Positions 16,091 through 22,922 of a DNA stretch of 64,000 nt are shown one piece after another (the first letter of the stretch is position 1; each line of letters starts with the position of its first letter). Under the pieces are notes generated by a model. That model did not search any database. It worked only from the letters and a program-made list of their open reading frames with translations, and was not told the DNA's origin. This DNA is from Planctomicrobium sp051465645 (GTDB lineage: Bacteria > Planctomycetota > Planctomycetia > Planctomycetales > Planctomycetaceae), in the NCBI RefSeq assembly GCF_051465645.1, contig NZ_CP195790.1:5146001-5210000 (forward strand), read 5' to 3'. The position numbers and the translations under genes were made by a program.

Positions 16091-17575
16091 ATGCAAGCAA
16101 ACGAAAATACAATTCGCGCAGTGGTCGAAGAAGTCCTCTCCGAACTCGGACGCCAGCCAAAGTTCAGTGGCACTGCACCTGCGGCGGCTCGCAAGGGTGG
16201 GATTCCTGTGATCTCTGCCGGGGCGTCTGCACCAGCTTCTTCGAGCTATGGGTATTCCGGAAGCGGAAACTACGGTGTCTTCGATAACGTCAACGATGCT
16301 GTGAATGCTGCGACAGAAGCGTTCAAACAGCTTCAAAAGAAGACTTGGGCCGATCGTGAAAAAGTCGTTCAGCTTGTGAAAAGCATGTGCGAAAAGAACG
16401 CCGACCAATGGGGTCGCGCGGAGATGGAAGAGACCAAGATCGGTCGCGTCGATCACAAGATCGAAAAGCTGAAGATCATCAAACTGGTTCCAGGCACCGA
16501 GTTCATCAAGCCGGACTGTTACAGCGGTGACAATGGATTGACTCTGGAAGAATACGCGCCGTTTGGAGTCGTCGGGGCCATCACTCCAGTGACACACTCT
16601 CTGCCGACTCTGGCAGGCAACATTGTGAATATCGTTGCTTCCGGGAATACAGTTGTCTTTAACCCACACCCAGGTGGGAAGAACATCGCTTGTGCTGGCG
16701 TGCAGGCCTTCAACAAAGCCTTTGCTGAAGCCATCGGGATCGAAAATCTCGTCACCATTATCAGCAAGCCAACGATTGAGACCGCCAACGAAATCTTCGC
16801 CCACAAAGGGGTTCGATTGCTGCTCGTCACCGGCGGCCCAGCCGTTGCTCGAGCTGCGTTGCAGTCTCCGAAGAAGGCCATTGTTGCAGGTCCAGGTAAC
16901 CCGCCAGTGGTTGTCGATTTTACGGCCGATCTGGAAAAGGCTGCGAAGTGTATCGTTTCCGGCGCAGCGTATGACAACAACCTGCTCTGCATTGGAGAAA
17001 AAGAAGTCTTCGCAGAGCAGAAGATCTTTGATCCGTTGATGGACGCAGTCAGTCGTCATGGTGGATATCGCCTGAACGCTCAACAGATTGATGCACTGAC
17101 GAAGCTGGCATTCGCACCACCTAAAGAGCCAGGTGGACACGCGATCTTGAATCGGGATTTCATCGGGAAAGACGCTGCAGTTCTTGCTCAGGCAATCGGC
17201 CTGAACGTCCCTGCTTCAACCCAGATTCTTTACGGGGAAACGGATACAAAGAACCCGTTCGTCCCTGAAGAACAGATGATGCCTTTCATTCCGTTCGTCC
17301 GTACCAGAGACACGATGCATTCGATCGAGCTCGCTCTTGAGTTCGAGCACGGTTATGGGCATACCGCGCTGATTCACTCACGTGATGTGCAAACAATGAA
17401 TCTGATGCAGCGAATGGCGAATACAACTCTGTTCATCAAGAACGGGGCGAGTATGGCTGGACTCGGACTGGGCGGAGAAGGGTACTTGTCCTTCAGTATT
17501 GCGACACCAACTGGAGAAGGGGTCACCACGCCACTGACCTTCACCAAGAAGCGTCGTAACTCCCTTGTGAACTAA
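16091..17575 (+). CDS. CoA-acylating aldehyde dehydrogenase (PduP/EutE type)
   Basis: 494-aa NAD-dependent enzyme that converts an aldehyde (lactaldehyde expected here) and CoA to acyl-CoA in the microcompartment lumen. The N-terminal helix MQANENTIRAVVEEVLSEL is a typical encapsulation peptide, followed by a Gly/Ala/Ser linker to about residue 60. The catalytic Cys is in YDNNLLCIGEK (about residue 300). PFGVVGAITPVTHSLPT and NTVVFNPHPGGKN line the cofactor and CoA site. KAIVAGPGNPPVVVD and GYGHTALIHS are family signatures. The length is longer than the roughly 460-aa catalytic core because of the N-terminal extension. Confidence 0.95.
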   Translation: MQANENTIRAVVEEVLSELGRQPKFSGTAPAAARKGGIPVISAGASAPASSSYGYSGSGNYGVFDNVNDAVNAATEAFKQLQKKTWADREKVVQLVKSMCEKNADQWGRAEMEETKIGRVDHKIEKLKIIKLVPGTEFIKPDCYSGDNGLTLEEYAPFGVVGAITPVTHSLPTLAGNIVNIVASGNTVVFNPHPGGKNIACAGVQAFNKAFAEAIGIENLVTIISKPTIETANEIFAHKGVRLLLVTGGPAVARAALQSPKKAIVAGPGNPPVVVDFTADLEKAAKCIVSGAAYDNNLLCIGEKEVFAEQKIFDPLMDAVSRHGGYRLNAQQIDALTKLAFAPPKEPGGHAILNRDFIGKDAAVLAQAIGLNVPASTQILYGETDTKNPFVPEEQMMPFIPFVRTRDTMHSIELALEFEHGYGHTALIHSRDVQTMNLMQRMANTTLFIKNGASMAGLGLGGEGYLSFSIATPTGEGVTTPLTFTKKRRNSLVN

Positions 17576-17587
17576 CTCAGTCGATGT

Positions 17588-17622
17588 CGGTCAGAGAAGG
17601 GCGAGAGTCTGATCTCTGACCG
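17588..17622 (+). promoter_or_regulatory. Intergenic hairpin after the aldehyde dehydrogenase gene
   Basis: Perfect 10-bp arms CGGTCAGAGA (17588-17597) and TCTCTGACCG (17613-17622), 15-nt loop, no T-tract. It lies in the 67-bp gap to the next shell gene, so a transcript-stabilising or processing element is more likely than a terminator. Confidence 0.5.
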
Positions 17623-17642
17623 ATGTGAACGGTGTGACGAAG

Positions 17643-17897
17643 ATGAATCTCGCACTTGTCATTGGGAATGTGACTTCGACCGTAAAGCATCCATCGATGA
17701 ATGGGTGGCGGTTGTTGATCGTGCAACCATTGACTGCAGATGGTGGTGACGACGGCGAGCCGTTACTCGCGATTGATAGTTTTGGTGCCCCAATTGGGGG
17801 GAAAGTGATCATCAACTCCGATGGCAAGGAGATTGGAGAGATGATGCAATCCAAAACGACGCCAGTGCGATGGATGGTGATGGGGCAGCCTGATTAG
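17643..17897 (+). CDS. BMC-P (EutN/CcmL-type) shell pentamer protein 2
   Basis: 84-aa EutN/CcmL family protein starting MNLALVIGNVTSTVKHPSM. It contains LLIVQPLTADG, LLAIDSFGAPIGGKVIINSDGKE and ends with TPVRWMVMGQPD. The ATG at 17643 is chosen because upstream codons are not family-like. It is shorter than the first BMC-P and has a divergent loop, consistent with three non-identical vertex proteins in this locus type. Confidence 0.93.
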   Translation: MNLALVIGNVTSTVKHPSMNGWRLLIVQPLTADGGDDGEPLLAIDSFGAPIGGKVIINSDGKEIGEMMQSKTTPVRWMVMGQPD

Positions 17898-17924
17898 ACC
17901 GATCCGGTCTCAAGAATTGAAACG

Positions 17925-18650
17925 ATGTCATTTTCGCCTGAAACTATCGACCGAATTGTTGCGAACGTCCTGAGCCAGCTCAGTGGATCACGCCCGGTTC
18001 AGGTTGCGCCTTCCGCTGCGAAATTATCGACACCAGCATCTGCAACACCATCCGTTCCAGCACGTGTTGTCGTTGCACCGTCGGGAGAGAAGGTTGCGTT
18101 GAGTGAAGCAGTGATTACTGCTGACAAGCTGGAAGCGATTGCGATCGGAGCCACGGTTCAGGTTGGGCCAAAGGCGATTATCACGCCAGCCTCACAGGAC
18201 GTGATTCGTACTCGCAAGCTCCTGATCGAACGACAATCGCAATTGCAGTCGAAATCGAACTCAACAACGGAGACACAGAAGGCGGCTTCATCTGTTGGGA
18301 GTTCGCTTCTGATTGTGGTGAATAATGTGAAGCCGCTGGATCAGTTGTGGACCGAAGTTTCCGCACAGTGGACTCGTGAGTTTGTCGCCTGTCCAGATGA
18401 CGCTGCAAGATTAGCGGCCGCTGAAGTGAGTCGAGGCGGCGCATCAACGGTCGTTATTCTCACAGAACAGACTCACCGTGCGGCCTGTCTCGCAAATCGA
18501 AACGAACGTGTGAAGGCGGTGGCGATTCGTGATGCTGGCGACATCCGGCTGATTCGAAAGCAACTCCGAGTGAATACCTGGTGTCTGGATGGGACAGGGA
18601 AGTCGTACTTCGAGTTGAAGAATCTCTTCCGAGAGATGCAATCGAAATAG
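17925..18650 (+). CDS. BMC cargo candidate: degenerate RpiB-like protein
   Basis: 241-aa protein of unknown function. It begins with an amphipathic helix MSFSPETIDRIVANVLSQL and a Pro/Ala/Ser linker (about residues 22-55), the arrangement of an encapsulation peptide. Residues about 56-105 contain ITADKLEAIAIGATVQVG and IITPASQDVIRTR. Residues about 125-241 resemble the C-terminal half of RpiB/LacAB isomerases: STVVILTEQTHRAACLANR, then VKAVAIRDAGDIRLIRKQ, then NTWCLDGTG. The CGTGIG loop of RpiB is not present; the equivalent is LTEQTH. So the fold is inferred and the isomerase activity is doubtful. It sits between two pentamer genes with 27- and 12-bp gaps. Confidence 0.85.
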   Translation: MSFSPETIDRIVANVLSQLSGSRPVQVAPSAAKLSTPASATPSVPARVVVAPSGEKVALSEAVITADKLEAIAIGATVQVGPKAIITPASQDVIRTRKLLIERQSQLQSKSNSTTETQKAASSVGSSLLIVVNNVKPLDQLWTEVSAQWTREFVACPDDAARLAAAEVSRGGASTVVILTEQTHRAACLANRNERVKAVAIRDAGDIRLIRKQLRVNTWCLDGTGKSYFELKNLFREMQSK

Positions 18651-18662
18651 TGAAACCGAATC

Positions 18663-18959
18663 ATGAGAATTGGCGAAGTCATTGGTCGTGTCACACTTTC
18701 TCAGTGCCATCCTGATTTACAGGGGGCCATCTGGAAGGTTGTTGTCACGCTTGATCGCCAGGGATTGCAGGGAGATGCCAAAGGGCGTGGAGAGCCGCAG
18801 ATCGTTTTCGACGAACTCGGTTCTGGTCCTGGGGCGATGATTGCAATCAGCGATGGAGCAGAGGCTTCGGCCCCGTTCTTTCCCAAGCTGAAACCGATTG
18901 ATGCGTACTGTGCAGCATTGCTGGATGAGATTCGAATCCCAGCTGCGAAGAGTAAGTAA
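18663..18959 (+). CDS. BMC-P (EutN/CcmL-type) shell pentamer protein 3
   Basis: 98-aa EutN/CcmL protein starting MRIGEVIGRVTLSQCHPDLQG. It shows WKVVVTLDRQGL, QIVFDELGSGPGAMIAISDGAEA and the C-terminal KPIDAYCAALLDEIRI. It differs most in the C-terminus, which carries an extra helix. The ATG lies 12 bases after the RpiB-like gene, so the two are translated from the same message. Confidence 0.94.
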   Translation: MRIGEVIGRVTLSQCHPDLQGAIWKVVVTLDRQGLQGDAKGRGEPQIVFDELGSGPGAMIAISDGAEASAPFFPKLKPIDAYCAALLDEIRIPAAKSK

Positions 18960-19050
18960 AGCCGGTCACGACTGGCTGTGTGCATAGCGAACAAGACATT
19001 TGTGAACTTACGGCATCTGCCGTTGGGTAGAGACTGAAAAGGACGAGACG

Positions 19051-19923
19051 ATGTATCACCCACTGTTTAACAATCCTGAGATCAAGGAATGGATCTGCGA
19101 GATTGGACGCCGCGTCTATAACAAAGGATTTGCTGCGGCTAACGATGGAAATATCTCGTATCGCGTCGGTGAGAACGAAGTTCTCTGTAGCCCAACGATG
19201 ATCTGCAAAGGCTTCATGAAGCATGAAGATATCTGCATGGTCGACCTCGACGGCAAGCAGCTCGCCGGGACGAAGAAGCGGACCAGCGAAATCCTGCTGC
19301 ACCTGACGATCATGAAGCATCGCCCAGACATCAAGGCGGTTGTTCACTGTCACCCTCCACATGCAACGGCCTTTGCTGTTGCTCGTGAAGCGATCCCGCA
19401 GTGTGTGCTCCCAGAGATCGAAGTATTCATGGGCGAAGTTCCACTCGCTCCATATGAAACACCGGGAGCCCAAGGGTTCGCCGATACTGTTGTTCCGTTC
19501 CTGAAAGCAACGAACACAATCATCCTGACGAACCACGGAGTCGTCAGCTTCGGAAAAACTCTGGAAGAAGCGTACTGGAAGACCGAGATCCTTGACGCAT
19601 ACTGCAAGATTCTGATTCTCTCCAAGCAACTGGGGGGAATCACTTACCTGAATGAGCAGAAGTCACGAGAACTGCTCGATCTGAAGAAGCGCCTCGGGTT
19701 CGATGATCCTCGATTCCACTTCGAAGATTGCGATCTGTGCGGCAACACCGCGTTTCAGGAAGGCTACAAGTCGGTCAATGCTCCTCAGCCTGCGACTTCA
19801 GCTTTTGACGCCCCACCGAGCTACCCAGGCTACTTGAAAGCACCGTCATCATCCGGCAGCGACAACGAAGCGCTGGTGCGAGCGATCACAGAAGAAGTTC
19901 TGGCCGCTTTGCGATCCAAGTAA
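19051..19923 (+). CDS. Class II (zinc) aldolase with C-terminal encapsulation peptide
   Basis: 290-aa member of the class II aldolase/adducin family, expected to split L-fuculose-1-phosphate or L-rhamnulose-1-phosphate to DHAP and L-lactaldehyde. The phosphate-binding region is AANDGNISYR. Zn ligands are in VVHCHPPHATAF and LTNHGVVSFG. The acidic catalytic residue is probably in LPEIEVFMGEVPLAPY. After the catalytic domain (to about residue 215), an insert CDLCGNTAF and a Pro/Ser linker lead to the C-terminal helix DNEALVRAITEEVLAALRSK, an encapsulation peptide. It is the last gene of the BMC operon; GGACGAGACG precedes the start. Confidence 0.94.
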   Translation: MYHPLFNNPEIKEWICEIGRRVYNKGFAAANDGNISYRVGENEVLCSPTMICKGFMKHEDICMVDLDGKQLAGTKKRTSEILLHLTIMKHRPDIKAVVHCHPPHATAFAVAREAIPQCVLPEIEVFMGEVPLAPYETPGAQGFADTVVPFLKATNTIILTNHGVVSFGKTLEEAYWKTEILDAYCKILILSKQLGGITYLNEQKSRELLDLKKRLGFDDPRFHFEDCDLCGNTAFQEGYKSVNAPQPATSAFDAPPSYPGYLKAPSSSGSDNEALVRAITEEVLAALRSK

Positions 19924-19970
19924 CCAAATTCGCTTCTGAAATCTCTCGTAAAGAGAGCCGATCCAAACTG

Positions 19971-20007
19971 CAGGGGAGCTTTCGTTTCGAAAGTCTCCCC
20001 CTGTTTT
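19971..20007 (+). terminator. Terminator of the BMC operon
   Basis: CAGGGGAGCTTTC (from 19971) pairs with GAAAGTCTCCCCCTG (to 20003), with a small bulge, followed by TTTTATT. A strong rho-independent terminator closing the deoR-to-aldolase transcript. Confidence 0.85.
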
Positions 20008-20412
20008 ATTGGGGGGGATCGCTTCAGGCGAGTGTCAGCGCGATGGCTTTAAAAGCAGTGAGCGACGGCCAGAAAAAACTGATTCGAAAAGCAAGGCTCA
20101 ATCGTAAGGGGGCATTCCCCGGTGCTGCTTACTCACGTAGGAAGTTGTTTCTGATTCCATTCGTGAGGGCGGTGCGAGTCCGGTTCGATCTCTCATGTGG
20201 CTGCGGAAACTTTGAATACGGTTTCTTAAATCTCAACGAATCTGTAGACTTCCGAAACCTCGGTCTCGACCGGTTTCTGGTGTGTCAGCGGCGACTGTTT
20301 GCTGGCTTCGTCGGGAGTCGGTTTTCAAGGCAGGCATAATACCGGCGCCTTGTTTGCGAGAGTTTGAGGATGTGTAGTCGCAATGTGATGAAATATCACG
20401 ATTTGTGATTCA
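20008..20412. other. Intergenic region between BMC terminator and tRNA-Leu
   Basis: A 98-codon plus-strand frame (20043-20339) crosses it but has no family features and no good start. GGTTCGATCT at about 20182 resembles a T-arm, yet no tRNA folds around it. Nothing else is recognised; the tRNA promoter is presumably near the 3' end. Confidence 0.4.
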
Positions 20413-20498
20413 GGCCAAGTGGCGGAATAGGCAGACGCACAGGACTTAAAATCCTGTGTCGCGCAAGCGGCGTGCGGGTTCGATCCCCGCCTTGGCCA
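20413..20498 (+). tRNA. tRNA-Leu (anticodon UAA)
   Basis: 86-nt gene. The acceptor GGCCAAG pairs with CTTGGCC, discriminator A at 20498. The D-arm region is GCGGAATAGGCAGACGC. The anticodon arm CAGGA-CTTAAAA-TCCTG gives anticodon TAA. The long variable arm (TGTCGCGCAAGCGGCGT) is typical of Leu. The T-arm is GCGGGTTCGATCCCCGC. CCA is not encoded (TT follows the discriminator). Confidence 0.97.
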
Positions 20499-20979
20499 TT
20501 TTAATAGAACGTTGGAAAGTCGACGAAATCGAGCCGTTTCTGGCTCGAAGATGGGAACGGGAGATCGGCCATCGCTTCGGCCGGATCGTCAATTGAGGTC
20601 TGAGTCGGACCACTTCTTTGGTCTCGACGAGTGAAATGCCCCCCTTTGCAGTCGCATCGACTGTGGCTCGCGTTTTCTTTCTTGCGAAATCTTGGCATGT
20701 ATCAAGGCAGGAAGCCCCGAGTTGAGGGCCGCATGTCATTGGCGAAAAGTAGTTTCAGTAAATTCGCTGAATTACGAACCTGGATTTGCCGCCGATTTTA
20801 TTGATTCGCCGTCGGGGCGTTCTTAAATTCATCCCGTGCTGCGGATGGGCGACGACTGCCGCAAGATCGGGACAGTGAGAGAATCTATGTGGTTCAACTG
20901 GACCTCATGAATAAGTAGTTGCGATAGCAGCCTTTCTTCTGCAGGTAAGTAAACTCCGCTGGTTTAATGTAAATGTATA
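20499..20979. other. Region between tRNA-Leu and the dGTPase-like gene
   Basis: No integrase, insertion sequence or tRNA-end repeat was seen. Minus-strand frames at 20446-20739 overlap the tRNA and are not protein-like. The stretch after about 20760 becomes more AT-rich toward the dGTPase-like gene. Confidence 0.4.
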
Positions 20980-22389
20980 CTATAGGCTGATTCCCATGAA
21001 ATTCTGGTATACATCGCGGGCTGAGTCATCGGTTAGACCAGCGATGTAATCGACGATCAATCGTGCTCTTTCGATCCATTCTTCCTCATTACTAGCGCCT
21101 TCTGAAATTCGTGTTTGATATACATTGAGCATTCTGCGTGACAATTGATTGAATACTCGCACTTCAGTATCAAGTTTGCTGCCTTTCGGCATCTCATGTT
21201 GTTTTAGGAATAGCTCAAAGTCCGTTCGGGAAATTTGTAATAGCATTCCGAAGTGATCGAGCAGGCCGCGAACAATCCTGCTTCCGGCGATTTCAATTCT
21301 CTGCGCTTCCGGCGACGTATAAATGAAGCGTCGAGCGAATCTTTTCAGGCACTTTAAATGTTTTCCGGATTGAATCTCGGCTGATAATTCCTCTCCTTCT
21401 CCACTCTGGTATTTCTCAATGTCCTTGGCAAATAGTTTAGATGCTTCTTCAATCGTACGCTGGGCAATTGGAATGGCGACTTGATATTCGAATGATTCTA
21501 GATCACCATTTGGGATGAGTGGGCTTTGCTCGATTTGCTCGTCTTTACAGATCTTTTCCATTTCCGCTTTGTACTCGCGGGGATTTGTGATCTTCTTTTC
21601 AAGACTGTCGCTGATGTCACTCAGGCAGTATCCAATGTCATCAGCCAGTTCCATGAGATATGCGAGAAAATACCGATGGTCGGGCTTATGGTTGAGTAGG
21701 TCGCATGCATCTAGGTAGCGATCTTTCTCGCTTAGGAATATGCCTCTCTTATTGGAGAACCGGCTTTTAGGATCTGCGCCTTCAAAATAAGGGTATTTCA
21801 CGGAAGCAAGCAAAGTAGAACAGGTCAAATTGAAGCTGTATTCGTCGATTTTCGAATGCAGTCGCGTGGCAATACGGAAACCCTGTGGGTTTCCATCAAA
21901 ATTTCGGAAGTCTGACAATAACGTTTCAAAATTGTCTGCTGTTTGACAAATGCAAGACGGAAAAAAGTCAGCGAGATTCTTTTGTGTAAACCATGCTTTA
22001 ATTGCCTCCTCGCCGAAATGTCCAAATGGAGGGTTGCCTATGTCGTGAAGGAGGCAAGCATTCTCTACGATTGCAACCATGCATTCGCTCTGGATTTGAG
22101 TTGCTCTTCCATTTGATTCCAACTCATTTCCTACTCGACGGGCAAGTGTTCGACCAAGGTCAGAGACCTCAAGGGTGTGGGTTAGTCGATTTCGAACAGA
22201 AGTGTTCGTTTCCAGTGAAAACACTTGAGCCTTCTTCATCATCCTTCGAAAAGAGGATGAAAACACAATCCTAGAACGATCGCTGTAAAATTCGTCTCGC
22301 AGATCTCGTCTAATCGTTGATCTACGCAGTCGGTTTTTGCTTAGATACTTGTTGAGGATCACGCTATGAAAATCCTTTTGATGTCTCAT
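20980..22389 (-). CDS. dgt: dGTPase-like HD-domain triphosphohydrolase
   Basis: 469-aa protein of the deoxyguanosinetriphosphate triphosphohydrolase family, which hydrolyses dNTPs to nucleoside and triphosphate. The N-terminal part has SSSFRRMMKKAQVF and NRLTHTLEVSDLGR. The HD metal site is LLHDIGNPPFGHFGEEA (about residues 113-129). Later family segments include YLMELADDIGYCLSDISDS and a C-terminal helical region. Codon choice is visibly more A/T-rich than in neighbours (many ATA, TTA and AAT codons). The gene is beside a tRNA gene and followed by AT-rich noncoding DNA, which suggests horizontal acquisition. A role in phage defence is possible, as for some dGTPases, but not shown. Confidence 0.9.
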   Translation of the reverse strand: MRHQKDFHSVILNKYLSKNRLRRSTIRRDLRDEFYSDRSRIVFSSSFRRMMKKAQVFSLETNTSVRNRLTHTLEVSDLGRTLARRVGNELESNGRATQIQSECMVAIVENACLLHDIGNPPFGHFGEEAIKAWFTQKNLADFFPSCICQTADNFETLLSDFRNFDGNPQGFRIATRLHSKIDEYSFNLTCSTLLASVKYPYFEGADPKSRFSNKRGIFLSEKDRYLDACDLLNHKPDHRYFLAYLMELADDIGYCLSDISDSLEKKITNPREYKAEMEKICKDEQIEQSPLIPNGDLESFEYQVAIPIAQRTIEEASKLFAKDIEKYQSGEGEELSAEIQSGKHLKCLKRFARRFIYTSPEAQRIEIAGSRIVRGLLDHFGMLLQISRTDFELFLKQHEMPKGSKLDTEVRVFNQLSRRMLNVYQTRISEGASNEEEWIERARLIVDYIAGLTDDSARDVYQNFMGISL

Positions 22390-22922
22390 TGTTCAGGCTT
22401 CGATTCGCTAAATGTATCAAAGTTTGGTGATCCATTTCTAGGGGCTTTGGGGCTCCTAGTTGCGTCGTATTGGTGAAGTAAGCCATGTCTTCATAAAAGA
22501 TCTAGTTGGTTTAGAAGATTTAGCGTTTAGGATTGGAGTATAGTTCTTCTAGGCTGCGTTTCTGGTCAATGTTGTTGCGAGGGCAGTGACACTTTGCAGG
22601 GAGAGGGGCTGGTCGCTTCCGATTTCTAAACTTCAATCAGAATTTGGTGGAGTGGAGTGGAAATTAGTTGCAATCATCGGAAGTGTAGCGGCAGCCGTTA
22701 CGCTAGCAGGCGAGGGGATTTTGCTTGTGTTGAGCCCTTCTGTTTACGGAATTCGCTCTCTGAATTCGCTGGCGTGGCCCTGGTTACTTCAGTGGCTTTA
22801 GGGGTGCTCTGTCCGTTCGTGTTCCCCTTCTCTATTCTTTCATTGCTCAGTGGCTGATACGATGCTGCATTGAGTGGCCCGAGACGGCTGGCATCCTTTT
22901 TGTTTGCGACTGAAATTGATCG
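22390..22922. other. Intergenic region between dgt and alaS
   Basis: About 530 bases. A plus-strand frame at 22586-22801 encodes a hydrophobic stretch (LVAIIGSVAAAVTLAGEGILLVL) but starts with a non-ATG codon and lacks a family match; it may be a gene remnant. Divergent promoters for dgt and alaS are expected here. Confidence 0.4.

Noticed and set aside
15980..17140. 386-codon minus-strand frame opposite the aldehyde dehydrogenase gene
   Set aside because: The plus strand is an unmistakable PduP/EutE-type enzyme; the frame opposite is an antisense artefact of codon bias.
20115..20200. Possible second tRNA with GGTTCGATCT T-loop
   Set aside because: No acceptor, D-arm or anticodon stem can be formed around it.
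20043..20339. 98-codon plus-strand frame before tRNA-Leu
   Set aside because: No ribosome-binding site, no recognised family, and composition typical of noncoding DNA here.
22586..22801. Hydrophobic 71-codon frame between dgt and alaS
   Set aside because: Non-ATG start, no ribosome-binding site and no family; perhaps a remnant, not listed as a gene.
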